Shown: positions 54,004 through 63,255 of the stretch, in pieces | How positions within the stretch are numbered: the first letter of the stretch is position 1 | How the letters are laid out: every line of letters starts with the position of its first letter | NCBI GenBank assembly: GCA_000145985.1 | Contig: CP002098.1 | Coordinates: 248,001-312,000, forward strand | Direction: 5' to 3' | DNA: 64,000 nucleotides | Origin: Ignisphaera aggregans DSM 17230 | GTDB taxonomy: Archaea; Thermoproteota; Thermoprotei_A; Sulfolobales; Ignisphaeraceae | The notes under the pieces: model-generated | Databases searched by the model: none | Told to the model about the DNA's origin: nothing | Seen by the model: the letters and a program-made list of their open reading frames with translations, nothing else | Program-made: the position numbers and the translations under genes

Positions 54004-55116
54004 ATGGCTAGATTAGATCTAAGTCAGTTGGATAGATATATAGGGTTTATAAAGGGGGAGGATATAGATAGATTCTTAAGCGAATTCAATATAAAACTTG
54101 CTTCAGGTACATGGGCTGCAGGAGATTTTTCAGATAGGTTTATGAGAGGGGGATATAATCCTGATATAGATACTAGTATTGTTGGACAACTGAAGAGAAT
54201 TAGAGAAGCAGGGTTTATAGCATATGTTCCTATAGATGTACAGTTTAAGGATAGAAATCTCAGGATAGATTGGAGTGTTGTAGAGAATGTTAAGAGTATT
54301 TCTAGGGAGCTTGAATTAAAACCTATAGCTCTAGCTATGGATATATCTGGTGTCAATATGTTTAAGCATGGGAGTATTGCAAATCCCTGCGAAGATCTTA
54401 GAAAGAGGGCATTAGAGGTATTGACAGAGTCTATGGATATAGCCAAGGCATTGGGTGTAGATACAGTATCTTTCTGGCCTGGTCAAGATGGATGGGATTA
54501 TAGTTTTGAGGTAAATTATGGAAAGATGCTGAAGATATTTATGAACAATTTGAAGGAGTTAGCTATTAGAGCTGCTGATAGAGGTCTTACTCTAGGTATT
54601 GAGGCTAAGGTTAAGGAGCCTAGGGAAGGAAATATGATTATACCAACATCTCATGCTTCAATACTTATGGCTAAAAGGATAAATGATGAACTTGGTAAGA
54701 AGGTTGTAGGTATAACTATAGATTATGGACATGAGCTTATGTATGCTGTTGAACCTGCATATACTGTCTATCTTGCTAAAGAATTTGATGTGCCTTTGCT
54801 ATCAATACATATAAATACAGCAAAGACGCATAGCAATGATGAGGATAGAGTTGTTGGAACAGGAGATCTATGGCAATTTATAGACTTTCTATATGCAACT
54901 GTAGATATAGGATTCGATGGATGGTATGCATTAGACCAATTTACATATAGGATGAACCCTGTAGAGGGATTGAGGAAGTCAAAGCTATTCTTTGTAAATG
55001 CATATAAAAAAGCATTACTATTGTATAGATATAGAGATGAATTAGAGAAACTTAGAGAAGAAGCAGACCAGGGAAAGATTCTAGAGTTTGTTGGAGAAAT
55101 TATCTATAGCAAATAG
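54004..55116 (+). CDS. Xylose isomerase-like TIM-barrel sugar isomerase
   Basis: A 370-residue protein of the AP endonuclease 2 / xylose isomerase-like barrel. Metal ligands can be placed: Glu in LGIEAKVKEPRE, Asp in ITIDYGHE with His, His in SIHINT and an Asp late in WYALDQF. The motifs resemble L-rhamnose isomerases and related ketose epimerases. It is followed after 37 bases by a PfkB sugar kinase, so the pair probably isomerises then phosphorylates a sugar. The substrate may be rhamnose, given the GH106-like enzyme nearby, but that is inference. Confidence 0.83.
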   Translation: MARLDLSQLDRYIGFIKGEDIDRFLSEFNIKLASGTWAAGDFSDRFMRGGYNPDIDTSIVGQLKRIREAGFIAYVPIDVQFKDRNLRIDWSVVENVKSISRELELKPIALAMDISGVNMFKHGSIANPCEDLRKRALEVLTESMDIAKALGVDTVSFWPGQDGWDYSFEVNYGKMLKIFMNNLKELAIRAADRGLTLGIEAKVKEPREGNMIIPTSHASILMAKRINDELGKKVVGITIDYGHELMYAVEPAYTVYLAKEFDVPLLSIHINTAKTHSNDEDRVVGTGDLWQFIDFLYATVDIGFDGWYALDQFTYRMNPVEGLRKSKLFFVNAYKKALLLYRYRDELEKLREEADQGKILEFVGEIIYSK

Positions 55117-55162
55117 TTTTTAGATATATTCCTCCTTTTATATATGGTATTAGGTGATTGTT

Positions 55163-56128
55163 GTGAAGGATATAGAGGTTTTTTGTATAGGAGAACTACT
55201 TGTAGATGTAATACCTAAGAATATTGGAAGATACTATGAAGGATTTGAATTCGAGATTCATTTTGGTGGTGCTCCCGCAAATGTATGTGTAGGAATTTCA
55301 AGACTCAATCATAGATCAGGTGTTATAGCTGCTGTAGGTAATGATCCTTTTGGTGATTTCTTAATAGAATTCCTTAGGAATGAGGGTGTTGATACTAGAT
55401 ATATTGTGAGAAAGAACTTAAGAACAACTTTAGCTTTTGTAATTCTTAAGGAGATGGGGGAAAGAGATTTCTTTTTCTATGCTAAGCCATGGAATACAAC
55501 AGCTTTTACAGAACTATCACTATCTGATATATCTATAGATAGTATTTTAGAGGCTAGAGTTATTCATACATCTGGAGTATCAACAGCATTTGAACCTATA
55601 TCAAATGTAATTAGAGATGTTTTTATTGCTGGGTATAGAAGGGGTATTGTAACATCTTTTGATCCAAATTATAGGGATGATATATGGGGGAGTGGTGAAA
55701 AAGCTTTAAAAGTTATGGATGAATATCTTAGCTATACAAAGCTATTATCTATGGGTATGGAAGAAGTAGAGAAAATGTTTAGAGCTAGTGACTATAGAAA
55801 ACTTGCAAAAGATCTTATATCTATGTATCAAGGTATGGAGATAGTCGCAATAAGAAGAGGGTCTAGAGGGGCATATGTATATACAAGAAAAGGTGAAGAG
55901 ATAGAGATACCTGCATATAAGATTAACCCTATAGATACAACAGGTGCAGGTGATGCATGGACAGCAGCATTTATAGTGTACCACATATTGGAATCAAAAG
56001 ATCTAGAAACTTCAGTTAGATATGCAAATGCTGCAGGTGCACTAAAATGTCTAAAGAGAGGTGCAGTAACAGGTTTTCCAATGAGGAAAGATTTAGAAGA
56101 GTTCATTGCTAAGAATATTGTTGAATAA
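55163..56128 (+). CDS. PfkB-family sugar kinase
   Basis: A 322-residue ribokinase-like enzyme. The N-terminal IGELLVDVIP and FGGAPANVCVGISRL are substrate-site motifs, and the C-terminal PIDTTGAGDAWTAAF is the ATP/anion-hole signature with catalytic Asp. The FGGAPANVA start fits fructokinase and 2-keto-3-deoxygluconate kinase types. GTG 55163 is preferred because GGTGAT lies 4 bases upstream; GTG 55154 is part of that site. It is probably in an operon with the upstream isomerase. Confidence 0.9.
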   Translation: MKDIEVFCIGELLVDVIPKNIGRYYEGFEFEIHFGGAPANVCVGISRLNHRSGVIAAVGNDPFGDFLIEFLRNEGVDTRYIVRKNLRTTLAFVILKEMGERDFFFYAKPWNTTAFTELSLSDISIDSILEARVIHTSGVSTAFEPISNVIRDVFIAGYRRGIVTSFDPNYRDDIWGSGEKALKVMDEYLSYTKLLSMGMEEVEKMFRASDYRKLAKDLISMYQGMEIVAIRRGSRGAYVYTRKGEEIEIPAYKINPIDTTGAGDAWTAAFIVYHILESKDLETSVRYANAAGALKCLKRGAVTGFPMRKDLEEFIAKNIVE

Positions 56129-56249
56129 TATTTTTAATTCTGAATTCTAAATATATACCAATGCAAGTATGGTTTATATCTATAAATATTTGCTTATATT
56201 TATTAGTTAGAATTAGGAGGAATACATAGACTTTTATAACTATTAAAGA

Positions 56250-57263
56250 TTATTGTAAGAATATAGGGTTACTCCAAGCATATCTACCATTATTGTCAAT
56301 TATTTCTAGACGAATATACCTCTCATTTCTAGATGAGTTCAATTTTATATATGTAATTCCATTGTTATCAAGCTGTATTATACCTTTAACTATATTGCCT
56401 TCTATCCATATCTTTGTAGTCTCACCTTCATTATTGATATCTATTCTATTTATTCCTATAGTTTCTAAACTTTTCTTTTCTTTATCAAGACTGATTATAG
56501 ATCGTATAGTAGTAATATCTATGGATAATCCTTTGCCATTATTGGACACAATATTAACTCTCTTAGAAGGTGTAAATCTAGATTCAATCCAATTACTATC
56601 GATATTAAGGAAATATAACTTTGGTCCCATAGAAGAGTAAAACCTTCCATTTATAAAAGCTTTATAGAAATTAGAATCATTAAAATCATTAAGTTCTATC
56701 CAAATCCATCCTGTATCTGCATCAATTGGAGGATAAATATATCTATGAGAATCATCAACAGCTATGCCATAGACCATCTTTTTATTAGAGAGTATAACAT
56801 CCCAATAGATAGATGAAAATCCCTTAGAAGTCTCAATATCACAACCACCATTGTATACCTCTATAGCTAAATAATTCTTTAATGATATAAGTTCTTCTAT
56901 TCCTAGGCTACTCCAATAAGGATGAGCTATAATTGCAATTCCTTTCAATTCTTTAATTATATCAATAACTTCTTGTACATTCCTAGCTTTAAATATCTCA
57001 TCCTCAATATTTATACCTAAGACATGAAAAGGTTCTCCAGACAAACTTCTTCCAATAGAAATTTCAGTGCTAGGCAATAAAAGTATGTCGTGATATTTAG
57101 AAACCCTAGTTATTTTACCATGATCTGTTATAGCTATTACTCCATAACCTCTGGATCTATAAAATTCAACAACATTCTCTGGTGACAGTAATCCATCAGA
57201 ATTTAATGTATGACAATGGAGTGCTGCCTTAACCCAGTGACCCTTCTCCATAGACATGAACAT
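56250..57263 (-). CDS. PHP-domain metal-dependent phosphoesterase
   Basis: A 337-residue protein whose N-terminal 220 residues form a PHP domain: ALHCHTLNSDGLLSPENVV, AITDHGKI, ILLLPSTEIS, IAIIAHPYW and GIAVDDSH carry the metal ligands. PHP proteins cleave phosphate esters of nucleotides or sugars. The C-terminal 110 residues are beta-rich (IWIEGNIVKGIIQL) and may bind carbohydrate or ligand. The ATG at 57263 is the longest start; ATG 57251 is close to the domain. It is divergent from the sugar genes to its right. Confidence 0.85.
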   Translation of the reverse strand: MFMSMEKGHWVKAALHCHTLNSDGLLSPENVVEFYRSRGYGVIAITDHGKITRVSKYHDILLLPSTEISIGRSLSGEPFHVLGINIEDEIFKARNVQEVIDIIKELKGIAIIAHPYWSSLGIEELISLKNYLAIEVYNGGCDIETSKGFSSIYWDVILSNKKMVYGIAVDDSHRYIYPPIDADTGWIWIELNDFNDSNFYKAFINGRFYSSMGPKLYFLNIDSNWIESRFTPSKRVNIVSNNGKGLSIDITTIRSIISLDKEKKSLETIGINRIDINNEGETTKIWIEGNIVKGIIQLDNNGITYIKLNSSRNERYIRLEIIDNNGRYAWSNPIFLQ

Positions 57264-57411
57264 TTAGATCTTCACCATAGGACAGATGGTCTAGATATAT
57301 CCTAGTATTTTCTTTTCTTGAATCTCTCTATATATCTTTCAATATATGTTATGAAACAATAATTTACTATTATTATAATTGTCTTTCAAATATTTTTATG
57401 TTATTATTAAG

Positions 57412-58088
57412 TTATTGATATTTTTGAATTTTAAAATATTTATTCATTAGATTAATAAGTTCCTCTATTAATTCATTTGATATGAATCTAGATAGTAATT
57501 TATACTTCATTGTTATTCCATGTGCACCTCTTCTTAGAGCTTCAACTGCTTGATAGCCTATTTCTTATACTGGTAGCTAGTATAAATATATTTGATTTGT
57601 GTTGATTATATATAGCTGATTTTTTGAAATTAGTTTAAGATCGTCAATTCCTATTTCATAAGCTCTAAATATAAAGGGGGCTATATAGTTAACGCCAAGG
57701 ATATTAGCTATTATAGCTTGTTCAGCTGTAAGAATTGTTGTAGCTGTTATTCTTATTGTTGGATCTATTCTCTTTTAGCTTCTTTATAGCTTTTGCACCT
57801 TCATTATTAAGAGGTATTTTTATAACTATCTTCTCTGGAGAAATACCATGAATCTTTATTGCATTTTGAACAATTTTCTCTCCATTAACACCTGGAACTT
57901 GTACATGAAATTCCTCTCCTGCTATAGGCATAATAGCCTCTATTATATCTATATACTCATCCAAACTACTAATATGTTTTCTAGTAGAAATGGATTACTT
58001 GTTACACCATATACATATCCTAACTCAATACTCCTCTTAATCCATTAGGATCTAATGAATCTACATATATTCTCGCATTTATCACCAT
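57412..58088 (-). pseudogene. Decayed transaldolase (TalC/MipB-like)
   Basis: Reading over several frame changes recovers a small transaldolase: MVINARIYVDSLDPNGLR, SIELGYVYGVTSNPFLLEN, then FHVQVPGVNGEKIV, IVIKIPLNNEGAKAIKKL with the Schiff-base Lys region, then TATTILTAEQAIIANILGVN, IAPFIFRAYEIG, and a C-terminal GYQAVEALRRGAHGITMKY. The longest unbroken piece is 57722-57964. At least four shifts or stops break it, so no product is made. It lies among sugar genes and shows loss of a pentose or fructose 6-phosphate step. Confidence 0.8.
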
Positions 58089-58504
58089 ATCATCAAATAA
58101 AAAATATTTATTTTACTTAATAAATCTAAGACCTCTTGTTAAGGCTCTACTATAGTAAGAATCAAAGAAGCCATAGAAACCATAAAACAGCCTGGAATAT
58201 TCTCTATTAGAGAAGAACCAAATTGGATAATTATTGAAGTTGGTTCGGGAATATACAACTTTTAGGTAAGAAAAATAGTTAATTAAAATAATAGCGTAAT
58301 CTAATGTCTTAACACATGTCTATATTTTTAATTATTTTTACATATTCTCAGTTTAGATAATATTGCATTTAAATTTGAAATAAAATATATGAATAACTCT
58401 TATATAGCAATATGTAATGCTATGTCAATATTCTAAAGTTTTATTAGTATTCAATGTCTAGAAGAAAATTATGTCAATGTTCAGATGTATTTAGTGAACC
58501 AAAA
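58089..58504. other. Intergenic region with a short unidentified frame
   Basis: A plus-strand frame of 36 codons at 58155-58265 reads VRIKEAIETIKQPGIFSIRE then an Asn-Trp-rich end with VGSGIYNF. It has no start codon and no clear family, so it is probably another gene scrap. The remainder is AT-rich and carries no structure I can name. Confidence 0.35.
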
Positions 58505-59421
58505 TTAGAATATTATCTTTGCTTTTGCAATACTAATATTCTTACAGTTTTTGAGAATAGGCTTTACTACTGATCTTTCTATGTTTATTGGAATAATGTT
58601 AAGTTTATTGCCTTTCAATTCTGATTCTTCTAATAATCTATATTGATTCTCTACAAAGTAATGTATTTCTAGGGTTGCATTTTCTTCAGGTTCTATCAAT
58701 ATATATGCTTTTCTTGGTACAGGTATAGGATAAATGTTTATAGTTGAGGTTTTCTCATCCTTGTAATAACTTAGATTTATATTGATAACACCATGTTTTG
58801 CTCCATTAGTCACTCTTATACCCCATGAATGTATCCTCCCACAACAATTCTTTTTCAGTATTACCCCCATCTATATCTAGAAGAATAGGCATATTAATTG
58901 ATGGTTGTGGTGTATATGCTATACCATATGGTTTTGATGAACTAATGATTTTTTACTTCATCTGTAAAAATAGCAAATGCAACTAAGTTTTCATTCACAT
59001 ACCATATAGCTCCACTTTCAAAGAGCTTTATACTGAATATACATGGCTTTTCTGTACATTGATTAAGATTAACAAATTCTAATGGGATTTCAGTTAATAA
59101 ACCAATTCTACCAGCATTAGCTCTAAGAATACTCTTTATAATGGAGAAATGACATACACCTCATGCAAAAAGATCATCTACCTCAAATCCAAACCAAAGC
59201 ATTGGAGAATCTTCAGCAAAGATCCATTTTGGTAGCTTAGCTATAAATTGAAAGAGTCCATAGTCAAATGTTTCTCTTGACCTCAATGAAATGGTTACTA
59301 TATCCTTTGGCTTTCTATATATACCCTTCTTAAACTTTAGATATTCATATTCATCCCAAGTAAACTCAAAATACTCACTAGCATCACATCCTTCAAATCT
59401 TTCTCCATCAGATGTTTTCAC
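58505..59421 (-). pseudogene. Interrupted GH16-like / concanavalin-fold protein
   Basis: Three pieces join into one protein. The 86-codon start (GTG 59421, GGAGGAG upstream) includes FDYGLFQFIAKLPKW and MLWFGFEVDDLFA, ending at TGA 59163-59161. In the same frame it goes on with GVCHFSIIKSILRANAGRIG, IPLEFVNL and AIWYVNENLVAFAIF. A shift near 58950 leads to SSSKPYGIAYTPQPSINMP, and another near 58865 to the last 121-codon frame with GRIHSWGIRVTNGAKHG. The YGxFxFxAKxP opening recalls laminarinase-like GH16 barrels, but no ExDxxE is seen. It is a dead gene in the sugar region. Confidence 0.6.
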
Positions 59422-59506
59422 TCTCCTCCAACAATAAAAATATCACTTAACCTATAACCATTAAGCAAAGGTGAAAATCTTAAAAACATATTAATCCCAG
59501 CAATAA

Positions 59507-62500
59507 TTATTCTAGCTCCTCATATATAACTATCTCTATACCATCAATACCAAAAGGTTTTAACATATATCTATCTGTCCACATTCTCTCATCTCTAAAT
59601 GTCTCTGGACCTATCCACCATGGATCTCCCTCTAAATGATGTAGCGGTCCTAAAGTATTTCTTAGAGTTCCTACAATTATTATCGATATTTCATTTGTTC
59701 CATTCCTAACATATTTAGTTATATCTAATTCATATGGTGGAGAGATAAGATATCCAACAAATTCATTATTTATATATACCAATGCAAGAGCTGCATTAAG
59801 TTTTGATACTCTTAGCATTATCACATTTTTATCATATTTATCAATGTTTATCTCCTTCCTAAGCTCTATTTCACCTGAATAAAATGGATAAAACTTTTTA
59901 GTTAAATCAGATACTTCATCAACATAATTATCTTCATATGTAATTATAGGTTTATTATTCTCAATTCTTACTCCAAAATCACCTAAAATATAAATATTTT
60001 CAATCTCTGTATCATAGTTTACTACACCATCTATTTCAATAACATTTAACCCTTGGTTAACTATATCTGAGATTCTATACATTATAAAGTTGTTATCTAT
60101 CCAATAACCAGCCATTCTAGAGGAATCTATAATAAATCCATTTACTCTAACCCTCGTCAACCCATCAATATTCTCAATTACAAGGAAAACATTCCTATTC
60201 CTTAGCTCTATCTCAGAATAAAATTCATATCTTATAGTATACTTAGAACCAAAACCCCTCCTAACTATAGAGTCATGAACTCTCCAAATAGGCATTAAAT
60301 CACTTAGATTATTATCATCATAGTATCTAACATAATCTATAACAAGAATATTAGGATTTCTTCTCTTTACATACCATCCACTAGATATATCCAGCTTGTT
60401 AACGAATTTTAACATTCTTTCCTTTTTAGATATAGGTTTACCAGGCTTTAATACGAATAGAGCTGAACCTATTGGATATAGCCTTACTCTAAACCATGTC
60501 ACATCATTCTCTATATAGCCGTCATACTCCTCTATATCACCTGTAAATGGATCCCATCTCTCAACACTATATTCTCCCTTAATCCCAATATTTACTTCAT
60601 ACATTTTTTCCCTACTTATATTCGTTAAGAAGAGTATGAATTCTTCACCTGTATTCCTAAGATGATAAAATATATTACCATCATTATCACCCTCTATATC
60701 TATTCTCCTATCAAAAATATTGACAATCTTCATTAATTCTGATTTTGATATATCTTCAATTACTATAGCTTTCTCTAAAATCTTTCTAAGTTCATCACAT
60801 TTATTGCCATCAACAAGCTCTGGCAATGGTTTTATAGCTATTAACTTTCCTCCATTCTCAACAAAATTTTTCAATAGCCTTAATGTTGATGATGATATAT
60901 TTATTGATGGGGGAAGTATAACAGTACTATATGTAGCTCTTCCAACTCTAAACAAATTATTTTCTATAGAACCATATTTCTCTATAATCATTTCATCTCC
61001 TAGTTCAAAATCTAGATGAAGCTCTAGTAAATTTCTCAACAACTCCTTGAATTTTCTGTCAAGATTTCTAACATCAGATTGATTTAATGGTGAATATAGA
61101 ATCCATGCTGATGATATTGGATGTATAACCAATATATCTACAATCCTCGTTCCCTGTGAGAGAATATAGCTAAGTCTAGCAAAGTAGTCCTCTATAATCT
61201 TATTATACTTCCACCATGGTTGTGACCAGTGGAAATTTAATCCATAGTCCCTCTTTCTCCTTCCCTTCATTGATGCTGGAACTAGATGATGGTTAAGGAT
61301 ATTAACACCTAAAACATATAGATAATCTCCTATCCACTTCCTATCAGCAAAACTTGGATAATTACCTGTGGTGCCATAGGTCTCGCACAAAACTCTCTCT
61401 TTACCAAGTTGATTAGCTACACTTGCAACTTGTTTAACTGCTAATATATTTCCACAACACTCAAAATTCTTAAGATCCTTAGGAAAGCCAAGCTGATCTA
61501 TACCAGGGATATGTTGATATTCGTAATGAGGCATTACAGCTCCTACATCAACAAGCTGTAGAAGTGAATCCTCATTCAGATAGTGACCTGTAAATTTAAG
61601 TCTATGTTTATCACACCATTCATATATCTGCTTAGAGAATGACTCTACAAACAATCTTGTTATAGTTCTCCAAAAATCATATCTAGTTTTCTTATAGTTA
61701 CCTATGTTAAAGAATAGCTCTGGTAATACATCTATAATATCATAGCCATTTATCTCCCTAAAAACATCAGGTAGTTTATCAGTCCATGGAATAGCTGATA
61801 TAGGGAATCCATATCCCCTTGGAGGTACTAAGCGTTCACTAGGCCAATAAAAAGACTTTCTACTAGCACTAAAATTAGGTTCATCTGTAAATATCCCAGG
61901 TATACTCTTACCAAACTCTATTCCAACCTCTCCGACATAAGGCTCATATATAAGCTCAATAAACTTCCTAACAATATCAGAATCAAGGAGATCTACATAG
62001 CTATAACCACTAAACCATACATCACCCACACTAGCAGTATACTTAACAAATGTTAAATAAAGATACTTTTGATCATAATCTTTATCCAATCCCTTGACAA
62101 CTCTTCTACATGATTTAACAAGTCCATTCGCATCCTTTTCACATATAAAGATGGCAATAACATCCTCTCCAGAGAAAGACATATAGCCAGGTATCATATA
62201 GAGAGCCTTAGCTCTATATCTAGAGCCTAAAGCAGATACAATCCCTCCACCAAATCCAGAAGGCCATCTATCCTCATCATATATCCATAGATAACCACCC
62301 CTCTCCTTAGCTCTACCTAAGGCAGACTTAAAACATTCAAACCATTCCCTCTTTAGAAACCCCATCCTAAGACCTTCCCTAGCATGGAAAAACGCTCCCC
62401 CAAACCCAGCATCAATCATCATCTCAATCTCCTTAACACAAACCTCAGGACTTAAATAATCATTTATTGACCAAAATGGATAACCCCTAAAATCATTTGA

Positions 62501-62539
62501 TGGATACTTAAAAACTTTCTTACTTAACACAATCAACAC
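59507..62539 (-). CDS. Large GH106-like glycoside hydrolase (alpha-L-rhamnosidase-type)
   Basis: A 1010-residue protein. The N-terminal half is a TIM barrel: GFGGAFFHAREGLRMGFL, WIYDEDRWPSGFGGGIV (86-101) and FTDEPNF match the GH106 alpha-L-rhamnosidase-like pattern (YDExxWPSGxAGG). A glutamine-amidotransferase-like part (about 500-620) and C-terminal beta-sandwiches that bind galactose-like sugars follow. No signal peptide is evident. The likely substrate is a rhamnose-containing or other deoxysugar glycan. It is unusual in archaea, and gene transfer is possible. The ORF opens with a GTG-type start at 62539; a near GGTG suggests that TTG or GTG a few codons in may be used. Confidence 0.77.
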   Translation of the reverse strand: MLIVLSKKVFKYPSNDFRGYPFWSINDYLSPEVCVKEIEMMIDAGFGGAFFHAREGLRMGFLKREWFECFKSALGRAKERGGYLWIYDEDRWPSGFGGGIVSALGSRYRAKALYMIPGYMSFSGEDVIAIFICEKDANGLVKSCRRVVKGLDKDYDQKYLYLTFVKYTASVGDVWFSGYSYVDLLDSDIVRKFIELIYEPYVGEVGIEFGKSIPGIFTDEPNFSASRKSFYWPSERLVPPRGYGFPISAIPWTDKLPDVFREINGYDIIDVLPELFFNIGNYKKTRYDFWRTITRLFVESFSKQIYEWCDKHRLKFTGHYLNEDSLLQLVDVGAVMPHYEYQHIPGIDQLGFPKDLKNFECCGNILAVKQVASVANQLGKERVLCETYGTTGNYPSFADRKWIGDYLYVLGVNILNHHLVPASMKGRRKRDYGLNFHWSQPWWKYNKIIEDYFARLSYILSQGTRIVDILVIHPISSAWILYSPLNQSDVRNLDRKFKELLRNLLELHLDFELGDEMIIEKYGSIENNLFRVGRATYSTVILPPSINISSSTLRLLKNFVENGGKLIAIKPLPELVDGNKCDELRKILEKAIVIEDISKSELMKIVNIFDRRIDIEGDNDGNIFYHLRNTGEEFILFLTNISREKMYEVNIGIKGEYSVERWDPFTGDIEEYDGYIENDVTWFRVRLYPIGSALFVLKPGKPISKKERMLKFVNKLDISSGWYVKRRNPNILVIDYVRYYDDNNLSDLMPIWRVHDSIVRRGFGSKYTIRYEFYSEIELRNRNVFLVIENIDGLTRVRVNGFIIDSSRMAGYWIDNNFIMYRISDIVNQGLNVIEIDGVVNYDTEIENIYILGDFGVRIENNKPIITYEDNYVDEVSDLTKKFYPFYSGEIELRKEINIDKYDKNVIMLRVSKLNAALALVYINNEFVGYLISPPYELDITKYVRNGTNEISIIIVGTLRNTLGPLHHLEGDPWWIGPETFRDERMWTDRYMLKPFGIDGIEIVIYEELE

Positions 62540-62835
62540 CCTATAGTATTTATAAAACCATAAAAATATAAACCTATATATTAAGAGTATTTTGGATGAT
62601 ATTTAATTAGTCAACTGTATCGATTATTGTTATTTATAGAAAAGTTAATAAGGTAGTTGTACTTAAAGTCTTTCCTCCTTTTGTAGTTGGTAGTAATAGA
62701 AGTATAGAGAAGAAGTATTCTATTGTTGATGAAGCTAAATTGATTGATTTGCTTATAATGGCTAAAGACGATAATATTTTATTATTGGATAAGGTAGTTT
62801 CATTGGAGGATAGGGAGGTTAGGGATGGATTGTAG
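62540..62835 (+). pseudogene. Truncated MoaD-like gene
   Basis: From about 62623 the frame reads KVNKVVVLKVFPPFVVGSNR, then DEAKLIDLLIMAKDDNILLL and SLEDREVRDGL before TAG 62833. The order matches MoaD/ubiquitin-like sulfur carriers up to the conserved EVRDGxxxxVNG, where it breaks off. No start codon lies at the beginning and the C-terminal Gly-Gly half is gone. The next bases belong to an aldehyde oxidoreductase remnant. Confidence 0.55.
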
Positions 62836-63226
62836 GAACTATGGGGATATGGTATGAAATCCTTGAGTGTATGGTTCTATACAAATTTGTAGATATACCA
62901 CCTACATATGTAGCAGGTCTCCATACATATGTTACAGAGATTAAGAAGATAGTACCAGAGATCTATTAAAAATAGGAAAAAGGATTTTCACCTTACAAAG
63001 ACTATTTAATGTTGCTAATGGTATTAGAGGAAAAGATGATATAATACCTAAAAGATTTCTTACAGAACCATTAAAAGAAGGAGGGTCTGAAGGACAAGTT
63101 GTAGAATTAGAGCCTATGCTTAAAGAATACTATGAATTTATGGGCTGGAATGAGGATGGAATTCCCAAGAAAGAGGTTGTAGAAGAATTAGGATTATCTA
63201 GATATGTATTTAAGCTAGGGATATAG
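62836..63226 (+). pseudogene. C-terminal remnant of aldehyde:ferredoxin oxidoreductase
   Basis: Two frames give the end of an AOR tungsten enzyme: YKFVDIPPTYVAGLHTYVTE, then after a shift DLLKIGKRIFTLQRLFNVAN with GIRGKDDIIPKRFLTEPL, LEPMLKEYYEFMGWNEDGIP and VVEELGL. The first 450 or so residues, with the cluster and pterin sites, are missing. It is fused by deletion to a MoaD-like scrap; moaD-aor pairs are common in tungsten-using archaea. Confidence 0.75.
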
Positions 63227-63255
63227 TGAATAGATGTAGGATTTGGTAATAGGCT

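Noticed and set aside
59161-59163. In-frame TGA that might encode selenocysteine
   Set aside because: No SECIS-like element or cysteine-aligned position is evident, and the gene has further frameshifts, so decay is the simpler explanation.
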